This document shows positions 1 to 5,339 of a DNA stretch of 5,341 nt, one piece after another; positions within the stretch are counted from its first letter, which is position 1; every line of letters starts with the position of its first letter. The stretch is from Acidobacteriaceae bacterium. GTDB taxonomy: Bacteria; Acidobacteriota; Terriglobia; Terriglobales; Acidobacteriaceae. The notes under the pieces are model-generated. The model was not told the DNA's origin. It saw nothing but the letters and a program-made list of their open reading frames with translations, and did no database searches. A program made the translations under genes and the position numbers. The stretch covers positions 313 to 5,653 of the forward strand of contig PMHC01000017.1 of the NCBI GenBank assembly GCA_003156495.1, written 5' to 3'.

Positions 1-807
1 ACCCATCGCTGGATTCGCTTCGGCAGCTTTTTCAGCTTTCAACCTTCGGAGATTGCCAAGCCGGCGCTGGCATTGTTTCTGGCCTGGTTTTTGCATGACC
101 GTCTGGGCCTGATCCGCGACGGGCATGTGTTGCTGCGGGCGGCGTCGATTCCGCTGCTGCTGGTGGTGATGGTCGTCTGCCAGAACGATCTGGGGACGGC
201 GCTGGTGCTGGTCGGCGTGACCGCCATGGTGCTGGTTTTTGCCGGCATGGAGTGGAAGTATCTGGTGGGCGCGTTTTGCGCGGTGGTTCCGGCGGTGCTG
301 GCGCTGATTCTGCTTTCACCCTGGCGGCGCGATCGTTTGTTGACGTATCTGCATCCGGCGGCGCATTCGCCGGCCGGCTCGCGCGCGGCCTTCCACATCA
401 ATCAGTCGCTGATCGCCGTGGGCACCGGAGGGTTGACCGGGCGCGGCTACATGGAAGGAATGCAGAAGCTGTTTTATCTGCCCGAGTCGTCGACGGATTT
501 TATCTTCGCCAACATCGCCGAGGAGTTGGGATTTTTGGGCGCCATGCTGATTGTCGCGCTCTTTGTCGTTTTTGGCGTGCGCGGGCTGCGCGCCGCCTAC
601 CGCGCGCGCGACCCGTTCTCAAAGATGCTGGCTTTCGGGCTGACGGTCGCTATTTTGCTGCAGGCGTTCTTTAATATCAGCGTGGTGCTGGCGCTGGTTC
701 CGACGAAGGGAATTACGCTGCCGCTGATTTCGCACGGCGGCACTTCGCTGTTTTGCACGCTGGCTTCGATTGGGATTCTGTTGAATATATCGAGGCAGGC
801 GGAGTGA
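1..807 (+). CDS. ftsW: FtsW, septal peptidoglycan glycosyltransferase (SEDS family), 5'-truncated by window edge
   Basis: FtsW is a polytopic inner-membrane SEDS protein that polymerises lipid II into glycan strands at the septum, together with a class B PBP (FtsI). The frame is open from base 1, so about the first third of the gene lies outside; 268 codons are visible. Numbering from base 1, the SEDS signatures appear in order: 'RWIRFG' then QPSE at residues 14-17; 'QSLIAVGTGGLTGRG' from residue 135; 'LPESSTDFIF' with the TDF aspartate at residue 166, the position I associate with the SEDS catalytic Asp; AEELG; and 'VPTKGITLPLISHGGTS' around residues 233-248, with His where Tyr is usual in SYGG. 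Hydrophobic segments alternate with these loops. RodA shares the fold; FtsW is preferred because murG and murC follow. The gene ends with tandem stops TGA-TAA, 91 bases before murG. The TTG at 73 is internal, not the start. Confidence 0.95.
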   Translation, partial: THRWIRFGSFFSFQPSEIAKPALALFLAWFLHDRLGLIRDGHVLLRAASIPLLLVVMVVCQNDLGTALVLVGVTAMVLVFAGMEWKYLVGAFCAVVPAVLALILLSPWRRDRLLTYLHPAAHSPAGSRAAFHINQSLIAVGTGGLTGRGYMEGMQKLFYLPESSTDFIFANIAEELGFLGAMLIVALFVVFGVRGLRAAYRARDPFSKMLAFGLTVAILLQAFFNISVVLALVPTKGITLPLISHGGTSLFCTLASIGILLNISRQAE

Positions 808-814
808 TAAAAGC

Positions 815-869
815 AGTTATCGGTTGTCAGTTATCAGTGGGCAGTAAAAAGCGACTAACTGACGACTGA
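815..869. repeat. Degenerate heptanucleotide tandem repeats forming an inverted repeat
   Basis: Four 7-bp units run head to tail at 815-842: AGTTATC, GGTTGTC, AGTTATC, AGTGGGC. The downstream strand carries the same heptad style in inverse orientation, so 820-833 pairs with 856-869: a 14-bp stem with two G.T pairs and a 22-base loop. It lies between the ftsW stop and the murG RBS, so it would be transcribed if the genes are cotranscribed. There is no T-run after the stem, so it is not an ordinary terminator. It resembles dispersed heptad-type short repeats known from cyanobacterial and other genomes; whether it is dispersed in this genome cannot be seen here. Confidence 0.7.
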
Positions 870-887
870 GCACAGACAACTTTTCAT

Positions 888-892
888 AAGGA
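888..892 (+). promoter_or_regulatory. Ribosome binding site of murG (AAGGA)
   Basis: AAGGA lies 6 bases upstream of the TTG at 899. It decides the start: the encoded protein then begins MAKLRILIAGGGTGGH, the correct N-terminus for MurG, and no ATG or GTG fits better. Confidence 0.75.
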
Positions 893-898
893 CGTATC

Positions 899-1981
899 TT
901 GGCGAAATTACGCATTCTGATTGCTGGCGGCGGCACCGGTGGACATATCATTCCGGCGCTGGCGGCAGCGCGCGAACTGGTGGCGCGGCATGGGGCCGAG
1001 GTGCTGTTTGTGGGTACGGCGCGCGGGCTGGAGACGCGGTTGGTACCGGCGGCGGGTTTTCCGCTGCAACTGATTAACGTGGGACCGCTGAATAAAGTTT
1101 CGCTGGCGACGCGGCTGCGGACGCTTTCGCGGTTGCCGCTGAGCATCGTCGCCTGCCGGCGAATGATCCGCGAGTTCCGGCCCGGCGCGGTGCTGGGCGT
1201 GGGCGGATACGCATCCGGTCCGGCGATGGCGGCGGCGCTCGGGATGGGCGTGCCGACGATGGCCTTTGAGCCGAATGCCATGCCGGGGTTGACCAATCGG
1301 CTGGTGGGCAAATGGGTGCGGGCGGCGGCGGTGAACTTTCCCGCGGCGCTGCGCTGGTTCCGCAACGGCGAGGTGACGGGCGTGCCGGTGCGGCCGGAGT
1401 TCTTCACGCTGGCGCCGGCGACGGGCGCGCCGCATCTGCTGATCTTTGGCGGCTCGCAGGGGGCGCGGATCTTCAATACGCATTTGCCGCAACTGGCGCC
1501 GGCGCTTTTGTGCGCCGTGCCGGGGTTGACGATTTTGCACCAGAGCGGGGCGCGCCACGCCGAGGTGACGCAGGCGGCTTATGCGGCCAGCGGCGCCGAT
1601 CCCGAGCGCTGGCAGGTGCGGCCGTTTTTGGATGACATGGCGGCGCAGTTTGCGCGGGCGCATGTGGTGCTGGCGCGCAGCGGAGCTTCGACGGTGGCCG
1701 AGCTGGCCGCCGCCGGCCGCCCGGCGTTGCTGGTACCTTTTGCCGCTGCTGCCGACGGGCATCAGTTGCGTAACGCCGAAGCGATGGTGGAGGCGGGCGC
1801 GGCGGCGATGCTCGAAGAAAAGGAGCTGGAGGTTAGCGGCAAGCTGCTGGGGGCGTTGATCGGTTTGCTGACTTCGCCAATCCGGTTGGCGGCGATGGCG
1901 ACGGCGGCGCGCACGCAGGCGCATCCCGACGCGGCCGCGCGGATCGCCGACCGGCTGGCGGAACTGGCCGGGGGCGCGTAA
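899..1981 (+). CDS. murG: MurG, UDP-GlcNAc:undecaprenyl-PP-MurNAc-pentapeptide GlcNAc transferase (lipid II synthase)
   Basis: MurG transfers GlcNAc from UDP-GlcNAc to lipid I, giving lipid II on the cytoplasmic face of the inner membrane; it is a GT-B fold glycosyltransferase (family GT28). The 360 residues match the usual length. Visible motifs: glycine-rich loop GGGTGGH at 10-16; EPNAMPGLTNR from E124, where HEQN-type sequence is common; GGSQGA at 184-189 opening the C-terminal donor-binding domain; FLDDMA from 243; RSGASTVAE at 260-268, with E268 matching the conserved glutamate that contacts UDP-GlcNAc ribose (E269 in E. coli); and HQLRN at 288-292. Translation starts at TTG, supported by AAGGA 6 bases upstream. 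It follows ftsW by 91 bases, a canonical dcw order, but murC does not follow directly: a minus-strand gene lies in between. No frameshift or missing key residue is seen. Confidence 0.97.
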   Translation: MAKLRILIAGGGTGGHIIPALAAARELVARHGAEVLFVGTARGLETRLVPAAGFPLQLINVGPLNKVSLATRLRTLSRLPLSIVACRRMIREFRPGAVLGVGGYASGPAMAAALGMGVPTMAFEPNAMPGLTNRLVGKWVRAAAVNFPAALRWFRNGEVTGVPVRPEFFTLAPATGAPHLLIFGGSQGARIFNTHLPQLAPALLCAVPGLTILHQSGARHAEVTQAAYAASGADPERWQVRPFLDDMAAQFARAHVVLARSGASTVAELAAAGRPALLVPFAAAADGHQLRNAEAMVEAGAAAMLEEKELEVSGKLLGALIGLLTSPIRLAAMATAARTQAHPDAAARIADRLAELAGGA

Positions 1982-1997
1982 AGAGGGAAGGCAAGCG

Positions 1998-2026
1998 CGT
2001 TTTTGGGCCCGAAAAAGCGGTTTTTC
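1998..2026 (+). terminator. Weak candidate terminator after murG
   Basis: Starting 17 bases after the murG stop, CG-TTTTT (1998-2004) can pair with AAAAA-G-CG (2012-2019, one bulge) around a GGGCCCG loop, followed by GTTTTTC. Alternatively GAAAAA-GCGG-TTTTTC (2011-2026) folds on its own. Both stems are A/T-rich and weak. The position before a convergent gene makes a terminator plausible, but this is a low-grade call. Confidence 0.25.
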
Positions 2027-2134
2027 TCCCCGATTTACGGCTTAAAAACGACTGTTTTGCGGATATTTTTGAAATGACGATTTATTTTTGCGGCGAGCTT
2101 CGGGGATAGAAAATCAGGAGTTTGGCGGCGAGAG

Positions 2135-2167
2135 AAAAAATGGCCCGTCTGCCGAAGCAAACGGGCC
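2135..2167 (-). terminator. Rho-independent terminator of the secreted Gly-rich protein gene
   Basis: Read on the minus strand, 2167-2142 gives an 11-bp stem (GGCCCGT.TGC / GCA.ACGGGCC, one G.T pair) closed by the extra-stable C(UUCG)G tetraloop, then A and six T (2140-2135). It begins 29 bases after the stop codon at 2196. This is a textbook intrinsic terminator; on the + strand only an A-run follows the stem, so it is oriented for the minus gene. Confidence 0.9.
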
Positions 2168-2172
2168 GTTGG

Positions 2173-2190
2173 TAACCCTCCGCAGGGTTA
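2173..2190. other. Perfect 7-bp hairpin between stop codon and terminator
   Basis: TAACCCT (2173-2179) pairs exactly with AGGGTTA (2184-2190) around a CCGC loop. It starts 5 bases after the minus-strand stop codon and precedes the UUCG terminator, so the transcript would end in two tandem hairpins. It may protect the 3' end; no T-run follows, so it is probably not a separate terminator. Confidence 0.55.
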
Positions 2191-2195
2191 AACGT

Positions 2196-3011
2196 TTAGC
2201 GGTGTCCGCCGCCGCCGCCACCGCCGCCGTGGCCGCCGCCAAATCCGCCGCCGCCGCCGAATCCACCACGTGCTGCGCCGCCGCCGCCGCCGCCACCAAA
2301 GCTACTGCGAGCGCCACCGCCAAAGCCGCCGGAGCTATAACCTCCGCCGCGAGCGCCGTTGCCGCCATAGCTGCCGCCGCTAAATCCGTGCGCCGCGTTT
2401 CCGTTGTAGCTGCCACGGTTGCCGGTGAAGCCTTGAGCGCCGCCGTTATAGTTGCCGCGAGCCGTGCCGCCATAGCCGCCCATCGCGCCGCGAGCGCCGT
2501 TGCCGTTGTAGTTGCCACGGTTGCCGGCGAAGCCCTGAGCGCCGCCGTTATAGTTGCCGCGAGCGGTGTTGTTGCTTCCGGGAGCACCTATTGCTCCGCG
2601 TGTGGCGTTGCCGCCGCGTCCGTCGCCGCCTCGGGCATAATCACCGCGTCCGTCCCAGCGATGGTCGCCGCGACCGCCCCAGCCATCACGGCCGCCGCCC
2701 CAACCATCACGGCCGCCGCCCCAGCCATGATGCCCGCCCCAGCCGTACCAGGGGCCGGCGCCGATGAACAGGTCGCCGACGAACCAATCCGGCCCGTAGT
2801 AGCCGTAAGGGGCGCAGGAATAGGGATAATAAGGATAGTAGCCCCAGGTGCAGACCGGAGGGCCGTAATCCGCATAATCGTAATCGTAATCGACGGGAAC
2901 GGGAACCACGACTGGGCCGACACCGATTCCTACAGCAATCTGGGCATTCGCCAGAGCGGCGAATGGAAGCGCCAACAGCATCGTCAAGACCACTAAACGG
3001 AGCTTCCGCAT
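2196..3011 (-). CDS. Secreted tyrosine/glycine-rich repeat protein of unknown function
   Basis: The protein has 271 residues. Residues 1-23 form a clear Sec signal peptide: basic start MRKLR, hydrophobic core VVLTMLLALPFAALA, and an ANA site before Q24. Mature regions in order: hydrophobic Val/Pro/Gly stretch (25-40); acidic DYDYDYADY (41-49); Tyr/Trp/Pro core with two cysteines, C54 and C66, containing YGPDWF (72-77) and FIGAGPWYG (82-90); GWGGGRD tandem repeats (96-116); a 34-residue repeat in two copies (from 149 and 183); and a Gly-only tail with Phe, Ser and Arg (about 221-271). The two cysteines could form a disulfide in the periplasm or outside. I recall similar secreted proteins with the YGPxWF/IGAGPW core in Acidobacteria, without known function. 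The start is fixed by AAGGAGG 5 bases upstream; own promoter and terminator make it monocistronic. A structural, adhesive or envelope role is a guess from composition only. Confidence 0.85.
   Translation of the reverse strand: MRKLRLVVLTMLLALPFAALANAQIAVGIGVGPVVVPVPVDYDYDYADYGPPVCTWGYYPYYPYSCAPYGYYGPDWFVGDLFIGAGPWYGWGGHHGWGGGRDGWGGGRDGWGGRGDHRWDGRGDYARGGDGRGGNATRGAIGAPGSNNTARGNYNGGAQGFAGNRGNYNGNGARGAMGGYGGTARGNYNGGAQGFTGNRGSYNGNAAHGFSGGSYGGNGARGGGYSSGGFGGGARSSFGGGGGGGAARGGFGGGGGFGGGHGGGGGGGGHR
2401..2568. repeat. 102-bp-period coding repeat (two copies, 2401-2466 and 2503-2568)
   Basis: Two 66-bp segments 102 bp apart differ at only 4 positions. They encode TARGNYNGGAQGF.GNRG.YNG at residues 149-170 and 183-204 of the secreted protein. 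The linker between copies is also similar but more degenerate, giving a 34-codon unit. The near identity at DNA level indicates recent duplication or homogenisation. Confidence 0.85.
2677..2736. repeat. 21-bp tandem coding repeat
   Basis: CCCCAGCCATCACGGCCGCCG (2677-2697, 21 bp with the terminal G) is followed by a copy with one change (2698-2718) and a degenerate third start (2719-2736). On the minus strand this encodes the GWGGGRD heptapeptide repeats at about residues 96-112 of the secreted protein. Such units expand and contract by slippage. Confidence 0.75.
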
Positions 3012-3016
3012 GATTT

Positions 3017-3023
3017 CCTCCTT
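3017..3023 (-). promoter_or_regulatory. Strong ribosome binding site (AAGGAGG) of the secreted-protein gene
   Basis: The minus strand reads AAGGAGG-AAATC-ATG: a full anti-16S match with a 5-base spacer before the ATG at 3011. It is the best Shine-Dalgarno in the window and fixes the start; high expression of this gene is suggested. Confidence 0.85.
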
Positions 3024-3045
3024 GCGCCGCCGGTCTAGGCCGGAT

Positions 3046-3063
3046 GCTGGATTCGTTTCCAGC
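3046..3063 (-). other. 5'-leader hairpin of the secreted-protein mRNA
   Basis: GCTGGA (3046-3051) pairs with TCCAGC (3058-3063) around a 6-base loop, inside the predicted leader between promoter and RBS. It is perfect but only 6 bp, so it may stabilise the leader or be chance. Confidence 0.3.
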
Positions 3064-3080
3064 TCAGCGCTGCCAGCCCG

Positions 3081-3108
3081 ATCTTACTCTGTTGCGACTG
3101 GCTTTCAA
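3081..3108 (-). promoter_or_regulatory. Candidate sigma-70-type promoter of the secreted-protein gene
   Basis: On the minus strand, TTGAAA (3108-3103, 5 of 6 to the -35 consensus) is separated by 16 bases from TAAGAT (3086-3081, 4 of 6 to the -10 consensus). Transcription would start near 3074 and leave a leader of about 60 bases. The match is reasonable and its position fits, but housekeeping sigma preferences of this organism are not known from the window. Confidence 0.45.
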
Positions 3109-3160
3109 TTACTTAGACAGCAATTTTGCGCATAAGTTGCGGTCGGGGCGAGAATCGCTT

Positions 3161-3182
3161 GCGATGACTGGCTGTTCATCGC
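3161..3182. promoter_or_regulatory. Perfect 7-bp dyad upstream of murC (possible operator)
   Basis: GCGATGA (3161-3167) and TCATCGC (3176-3182) are exact inverted copies with an 8-base spacer. A further ATCGC at 3154-3158 forms a second small dyad (ATCGC-TT-GCGAT), so three related half-sites lie in 29 bases. The location, 34 bases before the murC ATG in a divergent intergenic region, would suit a regulator of murC, of the opposite gene, or both. A chance origin is possible. Confidence 0.35.
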
Positions 3183-3201
3183 GTGCCGCCGCTGTTAGAG
3201 T
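3173..3201 (+). promoter_or_regulatory. Tentative murC promoter
   Basis: murC has no + strand gene directly upstream and should have its own promoter. The best pair I find is TGTTCA (3173-3178, 3 of 6) and TAGAGT (3196-3201, 4 of 6), 17 bases apart. Transcription would then start near 3208, leaving only about 8 leader bases, in line with the absence of a Shine-Dalgarno before the ATG. The match is weak. Confidence 0.2.
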
Positions 3202-3215
3202 AAAGTTTCACAATT

Positions 3216-4598
3216 ATGTTTGCGACCTCACAACACGCGCATTTTATAGGCATCGGCGGCATCGGCATGAGCGGAATTGCCGAGATATTGCTCAATTTAG
3301 GAATGAAGGTTTCCGGCTCGGATTTGAAGCGGAGCGCGGTAACCGAACGGCTGTCTGGGCTGGGGGCGACGATCTACGAAGGCCACAGCGCGGCCAACAT
3401 CGCCGGAGCGACGGTGGTGGTGACCAGCTCGGCGGTAAGCGCGAGCAATCCGGAGGTGCTGGAGGCCGAGGCGCACAAGATTCCCGTGATTCAGCGGGCG
3501 GAGATGCTGGCCGAGCTGATGCGGCTGAAGTATGGCATCGCGATCGCGGGGATGCACGGCAAGACGACGACGACCTCGATGGTGGCGGCGGTGCTGAGCG
3601 CCGGCGGTCTGGACCCGACGGTGGTGGTGGGCGGCCGGGTGGACGCGCTGGGATCGAATGCGCGGCTGGGTACGACGCAGTATCTGGTGGCCGAGGCCGA
3701 CGAGAGCGACCGGTCGTTTTTAAAGCTGTCGCCGATTTTGGCGGTGGTGACGAATCTGGACCGCGAGCACATGAACTGCTACCACGATATGGCCGATGTG
3801 GAGCAGGCCTTTGTGGACTTTATGGATCGCGTGCCGTTTTACGGGGCGGCGACAGTCTGCGTGGACAATGCGCGGCTAAAGGGAATTTTGCCACGTGTGC
3901 GGCGGCGGGTTTTTACTTATGGCGAGGCGGCCGAGGCCGATTTCCGGCTGGAGAGGCTGGACGCGGGCCAGGAGGGCGGCTATGCGCACGCGCGCTTTTT
4001 GGTGCACACGGCGGCCGGGCCGCTGGGTCCGTTCGAACTGCATGTGCCGGGGCGGCATAACGTATTGAACGCCACGGCGGCGGTGGCGATTGCCCGGCAG
4101 CTTGAGGTCGCGCCCGAGAAGATCGCCGAGGGGTTGAAGAATTTTCGCGGAGTCGATCGGCGCTTCCAGTTGCGTGGCCGGACGCGCGGAGTGACGGTGG
4201 TCGACGACTACGGTCACCATCCGACCGAGATTCGGGCGACGCTGGCCGCGGCGCGAGAGAATTTTCACGGCAAGATTCATGTGATCTTTCAGCCGCACCG
4301 GTACACGCGCACGCAGGATTTGATGGAGGAGTTTCGCACGGCCTTCAAGGATGTGGATACGGTGGTGGTGCTGCCGATTTATGCCGCCAGCGAGGAACCG
4401 ATTCCAGGCGTGACGGCCGAGCGGCTGGCCGAGCGGATCGAAGGCCCGCAGGTGGAGTGCGCGGCGGAGTTCGCCCAAGCGGTGAAAGCCGTGGCGGCGC
4501 GGGCGCAAGCCGGCGACCTGATTATGACGCTGGGAGCGGGGAATGTGAGCCAACTGGCGCCGCAGATTTTGAAGGCGCTGGAAGGCGCGGCGGGCTAG
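3216..4598 (+). CDS. murC: MurC, UDP-N-acetylmuramate--L-alanine ligase
   Basis: MurC is the cytoplasmic ATP-dependent ligase that adds L-alanine to UDP-MurNAc, the first of the Mur ligase steps. The protein has 460 residues, within the family range. N-terminal UDP-binding domain: HFIGIGGIGMSGIAE from residue 9. Central ATPase domain: P-loop GMHGKTTTT from G112 with K116 (Met where Thr is usual); EADESD at 160-165; TNLDREH with N180, D182, E184 and H185, typical of metal and substrate binding; PGRHNVLNA with H281-N282. C-terminal domain: DDYGHHPTEI from D330, FQPHRYTRT with H361-R362, and GAGNVSQL near the end. All family motifs are intact. The ATG start places the glycine-rich motif correctly, but no clear Shine-Dalgarno precedes it. 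It is separated from murG by an opposed gene, and murB/ddl/ftsQ do not follow in the window. Confidence 0.97.
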   Translation: MFATSQHAHFIGIGGIGMSGIAEILLNLGMKVSGSDLKRSAVTERLSGLGATIYEGHSAANIAGATVVVTSSAVSASNPEVLEAEAHKIPVIQRAEMLAELMRLKYGIAIAGMHGKTTTTSMVAAVLSAGGLDPTVVVGGRVDALGSNARLGTTQYLVAEADESDRSFLKLSPILAVVTNLDREHMNCYHDMADVEQAFVDFMDRVPFYGAATVCVDNARLKGILPRVRRRVFTYGEAAEADFRLERLDAGQEGGYAHARFLVHTAAGPLGPFELHVPGRHNVLNATAAVAIARQLEVAPEKIAEGLKNFRGVDRRFQLRGRTRGVTVVDDYGHHPTEIRATLAAARENFHGKIHVIFQPHRYTRTQDLMEEFRTAFKDVDTVVVLPIYAASEEPIPGVTAERLAERIEGPQVECAAEFAQAVKAVAARAQAGDLIMTLGAGNVSQLAPQILKALEGAAG

Positions 4599-4625
4599 TA
4601 TCGTGACCGTGTAAATTCGTCGTAT

Positions 4626-4651
4626 CCCAGGTTTCAAAATCGAGACTTGGG
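4626..4651. other. Imperfect 10-bp hairpin in the murC-higA convergent gap
   Basis: CCCAGGTTTC (4626-4635) pairs with GAGACTTGGG (4642-4651) with two G.T pairs and an AAAATC loop, 27 bases after the murC stop. Neither strand has a T-run beside the stem, so it is not a standard intrinsic terminator, though its place between converging genes suits a transcript-end structure. The rest of 4599-4717 holds a small palindrome, GTAAT-C-ATTAC (4668-4678), and no gene. Confidence 0.4.
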
Positions 4652-4717
4652 GCACCCAAAGTTCATTGTAATCATTACCAAATCATGCGGTCGCGGTACT
4701 AGAAGTAGCGATTTCTG

Positions 4718-5044
4718 CTATGCGCTCGCGTAGATTTCTACATCGTGCTCAATGGTCTGACGCAGTTCGAGTCGTGCTTTGGACAGATCGTACATCTGCT
4801 GAAGGTTGAGCCAGAACTCCGCACTATTACCGAAGAATCGCGCCAGACGCAGCGCGGTGTCGGGTGTGATGGCGCGCTTGCCGTGGACGATTTCGCCGAT
4901 GCGCGTGGCGGGTACGCGGATTTTTAGCGCCAAAGCGTTTTGCGAGATGCCGAGAGGCGTCAGAAACTCTTCGCGCAACATTTCGCCCGGACGCGTCGTA
5001 GTTCTTTGCAGATTCCATCCTGAAGCTGGCCGGCTGATCGTCAT
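4718..5044 (-). CDS. higA: HigA-type antitoxin, XRE-family helix-turn-helix protein
   Basis: This is the antitoxin of a type II toxin-antitoxin pair; HigA binds and neutralises HigB and represses their shared promoter. The 108 residues contain RPGEMLREEFL (18-28), the HigA family signature, then the helix-turn-helix at about 33-71 (ISQNALALKIRVPATRIGEIVHGKRAITPDTALRLARFF) split over several helices, then FWLNLQQMYDL (77-87), also characteristic of the family. About 15 residues precede the usual family start, so the true start could be debated, but GGAG at 5055-5052 lies 7 bases before the ATG at 5044 and supports it. The gene follows higB by 16 bases, in the toxin-first order typical of hig loci. 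It converges on murC. No damage is seen, so the antitoxin should be functional. Confidence 0.92.
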   Translation of the reverse strand: MTISRPASGWNLQRTTTRPGEMLREEFLTPLGISQNALALKIRVPATRIGEIVHGKRAITPDTALRLARFFGNSAEFWLNLQQMYDLSKARLELRQTIEHDVEIYASA

Positions 5045-5051
5045 TTCGTCA

Positions 5052-5055
5052 CTCC
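5052..5055 (-). promoter_or_regulatory. Ribosome binding site of higA (GGAG)
   Basis: On the minus strand GGAG sits in the 16-base gap after the higB stop, 7 bases before the higA ATG. It provides separate translation of the antitoxin and supports the longer N-terminus. Confidence 0.6.
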
Positions 5056-5060
5056 GTTGA

Positions 5061-5339
5061 TTAGTGATAGTCGGTAATTTCTACTTCGTGCACGCCATCG
5101 TCTTTCCAGCGGAAGCCGATGCGGTATTGATCGTTGATTCTGATGCTGTGCTGCCCGGCGCGACGGCTTTTTAGCGCCTCCAATCGGTTTCCCGTCGGGA
5201 TGCGTAGGTCGGCCAGGTTCATGGAGGCTTCCAACTGATCGAGCTTACGGCGGGCCGCGGCTTGAATCGCCGTCCACCGGCGGCTGGAACCGGTCTCGAA
5301 GAGAGCTTTAGTTGCCGCGTCCTTGAAGCTCTGGATCAT
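5061..5339 (-). CDS. higB: HigB-type toxin, RelE-fold ribosome-dependent mRNA interferase
   Basis: HigB toxins (plasmid maintenance killer, RelE superfamily) cleave mRNA on the ribosome and are held inactive by HigA. The protein has 92 residues, the family length, from MIQSFKD to the C-terminal DYH. Family features are GNRLEALK (50-57), the IRINDQYRIGFRW strand pair (66-78) and EITDYH at the end. By analogy with the Proteus vulgaris HigB active site as I recall it, K57, R73, D90, Y91 and H92 are all present, while residue 54 is Glu rather than His, which seems common in this subfamily. The toxin is therefore predicted active. The ATG at 5339 is two bases from the window edge, so its RBS and the operon promoter/operator lie outside. 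A start further upstream cannot be excluded but the family alignment fits this one. Confidence 0.93.
   Translation of the reverse strand: MIQSFKDAATKALFETGSSRRWTAIQAAARRKLDQLEASMNLADLRIPTGNRLEALKSRRAGQHSIRINDQYRIGFRWKDDGVHEVEITDYH

Noticed and set aside
908..1924. 338-codon minus-strand frame opposite murG
   Set aside because: Arg/His/Gln-rich antisense shadow of a GC-rich gene; murG is unambiguous on the + strand.
2114..2587. 157-codon minus-strand Ala/Thr-rich frame
   Set aside because: It is a shifted frame of the Gly repeats and runs through the terminator hairpin; no start signal or recognisable domain.
2401..2736. Possible CRISPR-like array because of regularly spaced repeats
   Set aside because: The repeats are in-frame coding duplications, differ in unit size (102 and 21 bp), lack unique spacers and fall within a gene with signal peptide.
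2088..2996. 302-codon + strand open frame rich in Ala, Val and Ser opposite the secreted-protein gene
   Set aside because: It is the antisense of GGN-rich codons, which cannot easily give stops. It has no domain, its Ala runs mirror the Gly repeats, and the minus frame has signal peptide, RBS, promoter and terminator.
3044..4060. 338-codon + strand frame overlapping the start of murC
   Set aside because: The overlapping murC frame has every Mur ligase motif; this one is Gly/Arg-rich out-of-frame translation and starts in the divergent promoter region.
3876..4655. 259-codon minus-strand frame opposite the 3' half of murC
   Set aside because: Arg/His/Leu-rich shadow, no family motif, covers conserved murC coding sequence.
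4806..5060. Small + strand frame opposite higA
   Set aside because: The opposite strand encodes a full HigA with family motifs and an RBS; the + strand frame has no recognisable feature.
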